Made by a program: the position numbers and the translations under genes. The notes below the pieces were generated by a model. That model saw only the letters and a program-made list of their open reading frames with translations. It searched no databases and was not told where the DNA came from. DNA of 64,000 nucleotides from Litoditis marina (taxonomy: Eukaryota; Nematoda; Chromadorea; Rhabditida; Rhabditidae). Shown in pieces: positions 1-38,300 of this stretch (positions are counted from its first letter, which is position 1; every line of letters begins with the position of its first letter). The stretch is from assembly GCA_964036275.1 (NCBI GenBank), contig OZ038433.1, forward strand, positions 806,001 through 870,000, read 5' to 3'.

Positions 1-526
1 CTTTTTTCTGTCTACGAAGTATGTCATTTTTGTCCATTTTTCTTCCTCCTCTCCATCGCTCAATTCAATTACCACCCTCAATTTCATTCGAACCAGCCTG
101 CATAATTCATGAATGCCAAAGACGCGTAAATAGTTAACGGCTGTGCGAAATTCTCCCCTTGTTCCATCTATAATCACGGAGGGACTGGGCGCTATTAATG
201 GAAGACTAAAAAGGTTCCAACCAAGATAGAGTAGACTTCTCAGTTCTAGTGAAATACTCATTTGTACCAGATATAAACTGAACAATGACGTAAAACGTGA
301 GGGCCATCAGGAATCGCGTACTTCATGATAGGACTGACAACATTTGAATAGCTGCTGATTTCACTAAAACACATACATGAAATTTCATATAAAATGTGAC
401 AGTATGAATAGATTGAAGACAGAGTAAATACGAACAAAGTGAGAAATTGAACATGTATAGTTTTATTGGTTATGATGAGTGCCGAAAAAACAACTACTTC
501 TTACAGTATTTACCATTTGATTTCAG
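1..526. other. Intron sequence upstream of first visible channel exon
   Basis: No coding segment is recognised before the acceptor at 525-526. The preceding exon of the calcium channel gene (domain II S1-S3) should lie to the left of the window. The stretch is AT-rich, ordinary intron-like sequence. Confidence 0.6.
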
Positions 527-26702
<26,176 letters not shown>

Positions 26703-28140
26703 AGACCACCAGTGGCCGTATCTGCACTCTCTCCTTTTCCACACTATTCTCGTGCTTTCTCCCCCTGCGCGAGTGTTAGTTTTGTGAATACGGCCATTCT
26801 ACTGCCTGTTCTCTGAGCCTAGCTCAATGGAAACACCCCCGAGGTGTCACAGGGAGTTCTGACTAGTACTGGTCTTGGGTCATCATAGTTGTTGAATATT
26901 TCAAATTGTGCCATTGAACTAACTAGGTTTTTCTAATATGGGTACAGATCGTTCGTTTTCGAGGCAAGACTTCAACGAAGAGAAGTAGCGAACGATCTCT
27001 GTGAGTACGGAGACGAAAATACTTTGCATTTATCTTCCTTCGAAACTACTAGCATTATACGATAACCAATGCGGAAGAAACACAAAATCAGAACGAAACT
27101 TTCAAAAACGCGTCGTATATCGTAAAATGTTTGGATCACGTTTTGTGCATTTTTTTTCGAATATTCTTATCGAATCTAGTCTTTTCTCACCAAAAATTGC
27201 CGATACCGGTCCCAACTCACATGTTTACAGTCATTTTCTCTATACTCCCTCGTAGGCGCACGTATGCCATATTAAATATCTTCAATTTTTCCTTTAAATT
27301 TTAATGATGGTTTCCAACCATTCTCGTTGGATCAGTTCTCAACACTTTGACGGTAGTTGCAATGCGTGCTCCTTAGAGGTTGGTGTGATTAAATGCACAC
27401 CTCGCTGTGTTATTAAGTGCCTTTTTGGGACCCGGTGAAGAAGTTTTGTCGTCTCACATAGTATACGTTTGTCTGTTAATCCATGTACTACTTCATATTT
27501 GAATGCTCATTTCGTATCCTAGCCGATCCCTCTTTCGTACCCTTGCGTTATATTGAAACTATTTCGTACGTCTTCTGTACGTACGTCTCTGTGTGTACGT
27601 TATGTAGGAAGCGCTCACATATTTTGTCACAATATTTGTGAAACTATAGTTTCAAAATACCAATCATTTCTATGGTGATTTCATACAAGTGCCCTTGCAT
27701 GTATACTTCTTTGGATGAATCTATCTATAACATTATTATCTCTATTCTATTTGTATGATATAATAATACTAATCAACCAAATTTCGACATGTTCAGGTGC
27801 TTCATTTGTGTTGACTCAGTTATATGAACGATTTATAAACTTCTATTCTAAACGTTCTGTTGACATCTCTTCATAGATTGCCGTAACAAACACATAGAAA
27901 ACAATATAATGCAAACTATTCCGCAATAATTTCTAAACTAACACTACTACACGATCAACGCCTATTAAGTTAGACACAAACATTGTGGCAAACGTTTAAC
28001 AACTGATGTTTGAGCGCAACTCGGTAAATTAAGAACACCGAGCCGAAAAACCATGCCAAACAAACGTGAGCAAAACATGAAATAGGCTTGTTCTCCCGTA
28101 AACAGCGTGGATGGTCTCAGGTAAACACTGTGAGTGGTCG
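26703..28140. other. Convergent intergenic region / channel 3' UTR
   Basis: This 1.4-kb interval separates the channel stop codon from the stop codon of the opposing TIMMDC1-like gene. It should hold both 3' UTRs. No further coding segment is recognised. A possible poly(A) signal for the channel is ATTAAA at 27271-27276; I saw no convincing AATAAA. Confidence 0.5.
27271..27276 (+). terminator. Candidate poly(A) signal ATTAAA of channel gene
   Basis: ATTAAA lies about 570 bp after the channel stop codon and is followed by a T-rich stretch. It is the only near-canonical hexamer I noticed in this 3' region; usage is unproven. Confidence 0.25.
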
Positions 28141-31100
28141 TCAGGCGTCCTGAACTGTCAGCTTGTGCTCATCGGCTTCCTTGAGTCGCTTGACGGCCGT
28201 CTGGCGCCATCGGATGCCCTCGGCTGTCATCAACTCCTTCACACGACGATCCCATTCGCCCGCGGTCGCTAGTTCCTGAACAAAATGTCATAAATAGATA
28301 GGATAGGTAGATAGACAGATGAAAAATGATGAAAATTACTTTACTATATATTGTTAGTCAACTGCAAAGTCACCTGAAACATGTTAAACACAGCAGACAT
28401 CAGGAACGTGCAATCAATTTACTTCTAGTATACCAAACTTTGATTACACAAGTATGCGCTGCGCTGTTCATTAAAGATGCACAACAAAGCTGTTCTCGGT
28501 CTCACAGGGAAAATGAACCATGAATTTGGAAATTAGGTTAGACGGAAATTATGAATTAGGTTAGATAGTTTTGCTATTTTTTAGTTTCCAAAAAGATTAA
28601 GCAACTTATCTACTTCATTTTCGTAAAAGAAAACAACAGAACGAACCTTTTCGTAGTCCCTTTTAAATATCCAATACGCCTCATCCGCGGTTTTGTCTAT
28701 GCTCATGGCATACAAATGAACGACGGCGGAAAGTGTGAAACTGGAATATAACATAGTAAACTCAAGGTCACGGCACAATTATAGCTAAACTACATCTTGA
28801 AATGGAACTGATACTTTATTAAACTTTTCTCTCAAATGAAACGAACGAATACAAAGTATTCTGTGGATTCAGTAGGTTCCTATAAATCTGCCGATGCCGA
28901 ATAATGAATTCCACGAAAATATAATTCCGAAAATAATCTTATAGTGTCTCAAAACTATCATGAGGTGAAGTGTGTATCGACTTGAAGGAATTAACATTAT
29001 TATAAAAGTAGATCAACTGACCCCGAGGTGACTCCCAGTCCGAATGCCTTGGTTGCGCCGATGATGCCGAGTGGGAAGGCGAACACTCCACCGACTAAGG
29101 CTACAATTAGATACATCTATACTTGAGAGAAGGCTAAAGATACAATTACCTGTGTGAAGTCCGCAGGCGAGCGCACCTGAGAGAGCCGGGAAGTAGAGGG
29201 ACGAGAAATGGTTGCGATAGGCGGCCAGGTGGGTCGAGAGAACACTGAAAACAGATTAAAGAAGGACGATTGTGTGGACCAATCCCAACGCATCGGTCCT
29301 TCAAACTGCGATTGGAAATTGAGAGACTGGTCCACATGATCGTCCTATTTTAAGCAGAGAATATCAAAGCTTTTCTAAGTACCGTTCAACGTTTAGTTAT
29401 GTTTTCTTTGAGCAACTCTCATAATCGGCTATTTTCGAGTCACATTCAGAGCGAAATGGTTCCAATCTAATCAACATTCATTGAGAAGCGGAAATTCGAT
29501 ATTACAAATCCACCTCTAAACCTGACTGATAACGGTTGACTAAACAGTATATGAAAAAGAGTTTATAACCTACACGATCGATCCAGATATGAAAGCGCAT
29601 TTCAATCCCATCCCGAAGCCTCCCTTAGCGAAGCGAAGAATAGCGTAATCCATGCGGCGTTTCTGAACAGACAATTGAAACACCTTTTCAGGCGAGACCA
29701 ACGACAAGTATGTGACTAGCATCTTCCGTGTATTTTCAGATGTCAAAATCATATGTTATTACCTACATCCTACATATACTTTTCGTTTTCGTCAAATTAG
29801 AGTACACTATATCGAAAAACAAATGATCCCTCTCGAATAACTGAATCACAGGATGACATTACTGGTATAGTTGGTTCCACCCACTTATAACCCTCTACAG
29901 TTTAAGTTCGAAATTTGGTAAGTTGGCGTTTTTGGATTTTGTCCAAATTTTGCCAGTATCTTCTGCACTTTACTACTACAAACTCTGAGATTTGAAACCA
30001 AAATAGTGAATTGGTCATTAGAATAAGCCTCTTGAGTATTTGGCAGATTACTGTGGAAGGACACCGATTGGTGAAACAGAGTATATGGAACCAGAACAAT
30101 AACGTATGCATGAGAAACATACAACTGCATCGCTGGGACTCAAGTATTTTCGGCCAACGTTGTTCAACTCGTAGGTTTGTCGAGCCTGCACGTAGCCCGA
30201 CGCGCCTCCCATCAGAAACCCGCCGAAAAACGACATGCGGCAAACCTAAACTAGAAATTTTGTTCAGGAAGAAATCTGCGGCCCATTCATCGACATTCAA
30301 TCTCTCGTGTCGAATTGCTAACCAAATATTCTATTCTATGGGTGCAAACTTGACTGATGATCATGATGCCTGAATTATATTTGACTCATAGCCACTTTTC
30401 GCGTACTCTTAGTCTCATATTTGTTGAAATTCCATTAAATGAAAAGAGATAAATAAAGCCCATCTCAGAAATATGCGAAAAACGGCCAAAACGGTGAATT
30501 CTATATGTAACCGGGTTTTTTGGTAACCTAACCGGTTTTTAAGTAACCCTTCTTTCAGGTTACCTCAGTAGTTAACCGGTCGGTGAGTTTGTTCGGTATT
30601 CGGATTTGTTTTAGGTTTCCTACCGGTTACCTGTGAGGTAACCTGTAAAAAGGGTACCAAAAACCGGTTAGGTGACCAAACAACCCGGTTACATACAGCA
30701 TTGGCCGCCAAAAACAGCTAGTGAACTGATAAAATGTAGTTCACCCTAGTTGCCACATCAATTTCCATGCTATCCTTCTCGTACAGCCGCCGTATTCGAT
30801 CCCATCCCGAACATTCCGGTTCCGTCTCAACCACAGCCTGTAGACACACATAGCTAGATACAAATTCAATGAGAATTCATGAAAAAGTGGGGGCCCAACG
30901 ACTGTGAGATTTGTCTTCTGCTGTGCGCCCTTAGACAGCTACTCTCAAATGGAGCAGCTACTGCTACAAAAACCGGAAAATACTTATATACTCAAGTCTA
31001 ACTGTTCATTACAAACATACAAAAGTCGTAAAATATTTTTTCAAACCTGTAAACTATAATATACAAATCACAGCTGCGAAAGAGAGAACAACTGTTGAAT

Positions 31101-32306
31101 AATATGCCAAGTGTTATAGCACCTAGAGTTGAAGTAAAGACCAAAACTGCAAATCATTGTGTACAAAACCAGAATCTCTATAGTTGACTACGTTGAGTTA
31201 ACATCTGTGATTTGTTTATTATAGTTTACAGGTTTGAAAAAATATTTTACGACTTTTGTATGTTTGTAATGAACAGTTAGACTTGAGTATATAAGTATTT
31301 TCCGGTTTTTGTAGCAGTAGCTGCTCCATTTGAGAGTAGCTGTCTAAGGGGCGCACAGCAGAAGACAAATCTCACAGTCGTTGGGCCCCCACTTTTTCAT
31401 GAATTTTTCTCTTTTTGTACACATGCCGTAGGTATGTAGAGAGGTGGTTCGATCTGTACGGTGAAGATAAAATTGTTTTCCTGATGAACCACTTGTCAAG
31501 TACTATCATCATTCGAAAAAAAACATGACGTCAACATTGCAGTTCTGAAAACTTACTTTATCTGCCCTTCAGACTCCCAGAATACGTCATGTTTGAATGA
31601 AGTTTTATCGTGAATTGACCATTTTTAAAAAACTCTTAATTAATCTTTCATTTTTAAGATATTTGCATCATTTGATGAAATATTCGACGTCAACTTTGCA
31701 CTTTTCAAAATTGACGTCATCCGGCTTTCAGAATCCCAGAATACGTCATGTTTAGATGAAGTTTCACCGTTAATACCCCACCTGCCCACTGTTATCATCA
31801 TTTGGAGAAACATTTGACGTCAACTTTACACTTTTTAATTTGGACGTCGTCCGGGCTCCAGAATCCGTAATGACGTCCTTTATGTAATAACGCTTCCGTG
31901 ATACGCGACTAGTTTGTGACTACTAGCCGTTTGAAAAGTAATTTGACGTCAACTTTGCTTTTTTTCAATTATGACGTCATCCGAGCTCCAGAATCCTCAA
32001 TGACGTCATCAGTAGAAGACTTACATCTAAATCGATGTCAGTTCATGTCTTGGTATCATACTTCAAATTTTACTTGAATTGGTTAGGACTGAGCTGAGTT
32101 ATAACGCAATTTGATTTACCCTGACAGAGAGGGCGAGAGAGTGCACAAAATGAAGAGACGCAGAGACATTTTCAAAGACCTATAACTTGATGAAAAATAA
32201 TTTTTTTCGAAAAAAAGTTTGCGCCCCCAAGGTTTGAGTGGGACATCTGTCGTGTCCCCAATTTTCAGTCGAATCGGTTCACACATAAAAATTTCCCAGA
32301 AGTGCG

Positions 32307-32339
<33 letters not shown>

Positions 32340-32950
32340 CGGAAGTTGGCGGTCTGCATGAAGCGCATAACGTCATAACTCGGCTTAAACTTAATCAATT
32401 TTGTTCAAATTTTGAACATAGCTTGTAAATATGCCATGAAATATCAACAAATCATAAAAAGTTTTGATTTGCACGTTTGGGCCTTTTTGAGGGTGAACTA
32501 AAAAAATGAAAGCGCGCATTAGCCGAACCAAAGACAAATCTCGCACAGCGCTTCGCGCTGCGCGCGATTCACAACTTCGTTTCAGTCAGAGATTCAAAAA
32601 CACCAATATAGGACTCGGGCGAGAAGAGTGACGTGAGGTATATGACATATACCTACATCCCTTATGCTATTTACAGGTGAAAGCTACTGAAAATGTCGAA
32701 GAAACCAGTCTGCATTCCAACAATTAACTTATGGAATACGCATTTTCGAGTAGCGAAAATCACGAATCGAACTCACCGGTTTCTGTATCTGTTCTACAGC
32801 CGGCGGCGATGCAGTGGAGGGTCCCGGGACGACATCATCCAATACCGCGGTGGGTGGTCTCGGACCACCCATCCAGTACGACCAGCTCAGCCAGCCGGAG
32901 CTGGGGGCGGGAACAGACGTAGCGCCAGCCACATGATCCGCGCCACTCAT
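28141..32950 (-). CDS. timmdc1: TIMMDC1-like mitochondrial complex I assembly factor (Tim17 family)
   Basis: Inner-mitochondrial-membrane protein of the Tim17/22/23 superfamily. TIMMDC1 in mammals helps assemble the membrane arm of respiratory complex I. Exons in transcript order: 32950-32777, 30837-30745, 30245-30123, 29662-29574, 29244-29150, 29100-29022, 28740-28647, 28275-28141. They join in one frame of 293 codons plus stop (human protein 285). Family matches: SGWDRIRRLYEKD near the N-terminus, then four glycine-rich hydrophobic segments: GGFLMGGASGYVQARQTYE; the GGFGMGLKCAFISGS segment; the AAYRNH...SGALACGL segment; and GGVFAFPLGIIGATK. A charged C-tail follows. ATG at 32950 is the first in-frame ATG. 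The first exon is a low-homology leader and the least certain part. Intron 1 holds a complete 1.7-kb hairpin-headed repeat. Confidence 0.9.
28354..28434. repeat. MITE family B, copy 3 (internally deleted)
   Basis: Keeps GTCACCTGAAACATGTTAAA, CACAGCAG and the end CAATTTACTTCTAGTATACC. It lies in the last TIMMDC1-like intron. Confidence 0.7.
29255..29350. repeat. MITE family A, copy 3
   Basis: Lies just upstream of TIMMDC1-like exon 29150-29244 in transcript terms. The end TTAAAGAAGGACGATTGTGTGG and the opposite end CCACATGATCGTCCTATTTTAA are both present; the central arm is partly deleted. Confidence 0.8.
29871..30097. repeat. MITE family D, copy next to TIMMDC1-like exon
   Basis: Carries CACTTATAACCCTCTACAG at one end and CAGATTACTGTGGAAGGACA, CACCGATTGGTGAAACAGAG at the other. 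It ends about 25 bp from exon 30245-30123. The orientation is opposite to 54410-54650. Confidence 0.75.
30493..30705. repeat. GGTTACC-rich palindrome (family E), copy 1
   Basis: Lies in a TIMMDC1-like intron. It has many GGTAACC/GGTTACC words arranged as a palindrome, ends TGTAACCGGGTTTTTTGG and AACAACCCGGTTACATAC. Copy 2 is at 63105-63366. Confidence 0.75.
30875..32569. mobile_element. Hairpin-headed repeat element, copy 2
   Basis: This 1.7-kb element lies in intron 1 of the TIMMDC1-like gene and has the same layout as copy 1. Arms are 30875-31073 and 31205-31404 with about two differences. The body has the same TGACGTCA-bearing units and a CA microsatellite (about 32309-32336) where copy 1 has CCCA. 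The terminal palindrome ends CGCGCGATT. Confidence 0.8.
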
Positions 32951-33835
32951 CAAAACTACCACTTAAATGAATATATTAACATAAACAAACAAGGAGTCAT
33001 AAATTCCCTACACTAAAAGTAAATTGAAAAGTCACGTAAACTTAGCATTCTAATGAGGAATCGTGCACTTTGTCATTGCACGTTCCTGGGTTCTGCTGTG
33101 TTTAACATGTTTTACGTGACTGTGCAATATACACTGTTTTTCATTGTCCCGCCAGTACTAACTGCTTAGAAACATTCTACGGGGAAGTTATGAAGGAACA
33201 CAGGAAGCAATTGAAAGATAATGTCTAGCGAGAAACCCCCGAATCACCACAATATTTGAACAACCAAGATTCTACTACTTCTTTTTCCATAATGAAACAA
33301 CAACAAAATTATTTGGAATGAGTATCATACAACAAGACAAAATAAACAATTTGAACAATAAGCAAGCCAATGGCTAGATTTCCAACAACACTTAAATACA
33401 AATTTTCCCAAAAACTCAGTTCACTATGATGATGACTTATCATAATGCACCACAAAGAACAGGTTTGACTGAGGCACTAAAATAAACTTTCTATTCTCCG
33501 AAAGATTGTAGAAAGGTGAAGATAATACAAAACATTCATGCACATTCATCTGTCGGAAATAGAAACAAAGGGACGAGAAAATAAAAACACTTTTGAAGAT
33601 CAGGAATAGCTTAATTTATAATTCAGATATACACAAAAAGAATGAAATCAGCTTTGATCTGATGATACCAGCACTTTTTCATTATTATTATGGGATACAA
33701 ATACAATGACCGAAAAGACAATGATAGTGATCGACACCAATCAATACCGTACAAAGAAGAAGTGAATGCACGCATGACCCTTGCATTTCCTATGATGATC
33801 ATTCCTCAATCGATAACTATCCTTATACCTAATGC
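32951..33835. other. Spacer between TIMMDC1-like and GTF3C1 genes
   Basis: About 0.9 kb contains the TIMMDC1-like upstream region and the GTF3C1 3' UTR; both genes are on the minus strand. A CACGTGA-type MITE lies at 33011-33132. No gene is recognised. Confidence 0.5.
33011..33132. repeat. MITE family B, copy 4
   Basis: Near full-length, with AAAAGTAAATTGAAAAGTCA at one end and TTTTACGTGACTGTGCAATA at the other. It lies in the TIMMDC1/GTF3C1 spacer. Confidence 0.8.
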
Positions 33836-35350
33836 TCAGACAGCACTCGTGATGCCCTTATGGAGAGACGGCGTCGTCAGATCATCTGAAATGACGGTCG
33901 CTTTCGACTTCTCGGGACTCGTCTCTGATGCCGTCTTATCGATGGTTGGCAGCATGGAGGCGAGCATGGGCACGGCTGAAAAGAGTTCAAATAATTTCAA
34001 CCATAAATAATTTAAGCACTCGTAATTCAGAAATAAGTTATATTCTATAAATGTACATTGGGCAAAACAATAGAGCCACATTGACTAGTACAGTCTAACT
34101 AACTTTTACGAAGCACTGCTTTCACAATTTGTCTGATTAGAATACGCTAGAAACTAACAACGATACACAGAAAAGAAAAATCTTTCTGAATAATTCTGGT
34201 TGTTATCTAATTTTGCAAAGTACAAATGAATAATTGTAATATGTGTAATGAAACACTTACACGCGAAAATTCTTGCGAATCGTTCTATACATGATACTGT
34301 CGGTAGCAGGTATCTGCTCACGGTACTCTGCACGGAATCTGGAATCGGAATGAATAGGAGTGCGAGAAAAAGTTGGAAACTTTGATCTCCTTGAAGTTGA
34401 TTATCTCACAAGTGTGTGGTTTTCTGTACAAAACTTCTAATAAGCTTTGAAAGATGCGATACCTTCGAATGGGGAAACAAGTTCCATGTTCTCAAAGACT
34501 TCCTCACACAAAGTCACACATTCGGCGGCTTCTAGCAGGCAAATCTGGAAGGAAACACATTGGGAGCAAAAGTTGTGGCAGTAACTTTTCGAACACTTTT
34601 TTGATCCTGTAATCAACCGGAATTCCCGGTTAACGAATACTAATCTACAACTGTAGATTTTGAATCAACACCTTTCTCTTTTATACATCGATTGAATATG
34701 TCAAACATACCGTGTGTTCAATGATACTACCACTTACCATGTCATCGATAGCAGCCGGCTGAAGGGCGAATTCGAACCGAAAATGGAGGTCCCTGACGAG
34801 GATTCCCGGACTGGCCACCACGGCCATCATGCAACTCTCGGCCATCCAACGGACCGTCGACTCACAGATACCACCTGCATCAATCAATACTACTACTGTC
34901 CGGTAATGTTAATAAATTCATTTTTGCAGAATAGAGAATAGTCACACTTTAAAAAACGCAACCCTAAAAGTAAGAATACTTCCATCAAAGTCACGTAGAA
35001 GTGACTATCAGTCAATATGAAAATGAGATGGTATTTTACGTGTGATTGGCCTTTCTCAGACCATAGGCTGTTTATTACAAATTCGCTTTTGGTCGAAACT
35101 GTATTGCAACAAATCTAGAGACAATGCGGGCGCCGGAGAGTCAGACGACGAAAGGAAAAAGTCTATATCCATGACAGCCACGCTGTATAAACAGTAGTTC
35201 ACTGTTTCGCAACGACGCTTGTCCTGAGTTCTCACCGGTGGGCAGGGTCCATGGCCGGGGACAGACCTTCCGTCCGTCCACCGTGACGCACCAGGCGGCC
35301 GAATACTCGTCCGCCACCCAACGACGACAGTCCACCCCGACGTCTACGAT
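33836..35350 (-). CDS. GTF3C1 C-terminal exons
   Basis: Exons 35350-35236, 34874-34738, 34544-34463, 34338-34261 and 33975-33836. The segment RPWTLPTGGICESTVRWM and the continuation FALQPAAIDDM parallel human LNLPVCKGMMEAM and LQPVAVLELL. Reading phase selects the frame YLLPTVSCIERFARIFAS for exon 34338-34261, which matches the human FYEPTLDCTLRLGRVFP region. The tail after it is longer than in human. Confidence 0.85.
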
Positions 35351-38300
35351 CTGCAAACACACATCGTGTGACAAACATGATAGGAACATAATAGGCGAAC
35401 TGGTCGGTTTGCACAGGCATCATTTTATAAAACAAATCATATGTTATCACTTCATCTCTCTTTTATATAATTATGCTCACCAGTCTGGCAGAGATCAGCT
35501 CACTGAGTAGAGGCGAGACGACCGATCGAGGCAGATCCGATTCCTTCTGAAACAGCACAAAACTGCATGCAAAGAAGTTTAAAATGGTAGCAACCTTTTC
35601 TCATTTCAAACGACACGATGTGCGATAATGCACTCCAGATATTTGTGAATCTCCAAAGTTCCGTAAACAAAAAAGAACTAGGTAATATAAGCAGGTGAAA
35701 AAGGATATCATAATGAACTCTGTATGAACAATATACTAATTTGAAAATTGAATTATTCAATTCAGTATGTAAGAAAGTCTCGAACAAACGTTTTCCATGA
35801 TAGTTAAGCAGGCTGACTTTTTTGGTTCCGTCATCTCTCATCTGAGACGCATGATTAATACAAAAGATGATTCCTCATTTAGTTTTCGGCAGGCAGTTTC
35901 CGTATTCACTAACCAACTCGGATTTAAAAAATCGCTAAACCTGAAGAGATCTGTTTCTGCAAAACACATTTGTAACAGAAAAGTCAAAATTTTTAATCTA
36001 GGTTGAATAGTACTCCGTTTTTACCATACCTAGTATCTTCAAGATTGTATTGATTGACGATTTGAAGAAGTAAGTATTATTTTTATTAGTAGTAAAACAC
36101 CACTTACCACAACATCTTCCATACTGGCTCCGAGTGTCGTCGTACGACTGATGACGTCATAGATGGATGTCAGAGGGGCGCAATCTTCTTCGGAAACCGT
36201 CGTCAGGAAATCAGCCAATGACATCGGCGGCTCGTCTGACTGCGATCTAGAAATAAGTAAAGGAATATACGATATTCTACGATTATCGATTAACATAACC
36301 TATTTAGTTCAAACCGAACGAGTTTCAAGCTCATCGTACACGAGTAAATTCCTAATTTCAAATGAAAAGATTTTTGCAAAACATTTTTTATATTTTGCTT
36401 TTGCCATGAAGTTTATTTGAATCGCTCCGGCCAGATAGACATAGAAGATAGAGTATAGTTTTACAGGACCCGTTACTAGTTCTGAGCATTGCAAAGAGTG
36501 TGCACGTTTCGCATACCTGTCAATCACTTTGACCAATGTTTTCCAGTGTGGCACAATGGGTGGATTGGCGATAGGATAGACCCAAATCTGCAACCACACA
36601 TTGAATGCAAGCAATTGCTAGAACATATCATAGTGAAGTGACACAAAAGGGCATATCTGAGCTAAACTAGGTGGTCACCACCTCATTGATGTTGTGGTCA
36701 CCTATACTATGCTTAAACACAGGAGTAGGCAACTATGCGACCAAAACGTAATCTTTGTTTATACAGGTTGAGTCATACATCAGTAAAGTTGTCCGAATAG
36801 TAAGAAAAATTCAAAAAAACGGACTACTTTTTCGCTGAAAATAGGAAAATCGGTCTACTTCTCATGGAAAAATCATCAATTTTCACGTGTTCGCATCTAA
36901 AACGGATTACTTTTCGTCGCGTAGTCGGACCTTACTGGTCTTTGGGTTGAGTTCACAATTTGCATGACTACGGTGCCAGAGAACGGACAATATCCCGAGT
37001 CGCCGTTCCAACAAGCGTTCGCTTTCCAATCAAAGACAACGTTGCGATCTACTCTTCACGATATCGCATTATCACAAATCCCATACAATGATACAATTGA
37101 TACAATAAGAAGTTTTCCCAACATAATCAATTTCGAACATGACATAACGTGAGCTCGAAAACAACTTACCGCTCTCTATAATGTGGCAATTCTTCTTTTT
37201 ATGAACGTTAGAAATGTAAACTAGATAACTCACCTGAATCTGCTCGAAATGTAGATCCGCGTTCTCCAGATACCGAATCTGCTTCGTGCTCTGGTTGGCC
37301 TGCTCTTGGGCCGCTGTTTCGAACACTTTCAGGATTTCGTCGTCAACCGAAACATCCAGCTCATTCTGCGAAAAAAATATGTTTATTAAACATTCCAAGT
37401 CCAAAATCAAACATTTTCAAGAAAGAAAGACGCATTATTCAACATGTCATACAAACATTAAGTTCGCATATAACTAATTCATATAATAAGTTATTCACAC
37501 CATATTCTATTACATGACCACCCTTCGGACAGAAAAAATAGAATTGTTCCAGTTTGGGACTCGAACACTTCGAGTAAAGCTTGAATCAGTTCCCCGGACG
37601 TACCCCAGAATAGAAGGCGGATGCGACGACGGCCACGAGGCCGGGAGTGTCCCCCTCCAGAAGCGTCTCCGGCGTCGTCTGCTCCTCCTCCTCTTCTCCA
37701 CAACCGCCGTCGGCGATAGAATCGTCGATATGACGCAATCCGACGGCAGCCTGATCTATCAGGTCCGGATGGAAACGGTGGGCGAAGAAGTGACGGAAGC
37801 TGAAAAGAAAATCGGAGTCGAATATATATATCTCCAACAGTGAAAAAATATTGAGACACTGAATTCATGCTCACAACCAGTGGTCTCTGACCATTAAAAG
37901 GATCCCAGAGCGAAAATGCCACCCTGACATCTTCTAATTAACGAAAGAAATAACGATTTGTATTATTGCAGCTTTTCCATGAAGCTACAATCATAGAAGC
38001 GTGTACGACGCGAAACGTTAAACTATGAAAAACACGATTACCCACGTGTAACTAGAATAGTTACACCTTTACGTGAACTCGTGTAGATTACAGTTGAGAA
38101 CAATCAGCAACTGACTAGTATGAGAGAACAGCCTGGTTCTTCGTGATCACATTCAGCTGGGGATCCATGGTTCGTGTGCGGGAAACGAGGCCATCCGTTC
38201 GTAAAACCCGAAATAATATAAATACACGATACTATATATGTTTCATTCTAATCTATTATCGATATTCCATTCTATTCTATTCTACATGATACCTGGACAG

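Noticed and set aside
33936..33975. Alternative GTF3C1 ending at a TAA at 33936-33938
   Set aside because: It requires the wrong phase for exon 34338-34261. The frame fixed by upstream exons ends at 33836 and matches the human C-terminal region better.
37491..37799. Arg-rich frame (RRRRLWRRGGGADDAG) over GTF3C1 exon 37799-37604
   Set aside because: Shadow frame; the phase-consistent frame is the acidic one containing HFFAHRFHPDLIDQ.
37875..37923. Minus-strand VAFSLWDPFNGQRPLV, similar to a short human GTF3C1 stretch
   Set aside because: Its phases fit neither neighbouring exon. Direct joining of 38231-38116 to 37799-37604 gives the correct frame and better collinearity.
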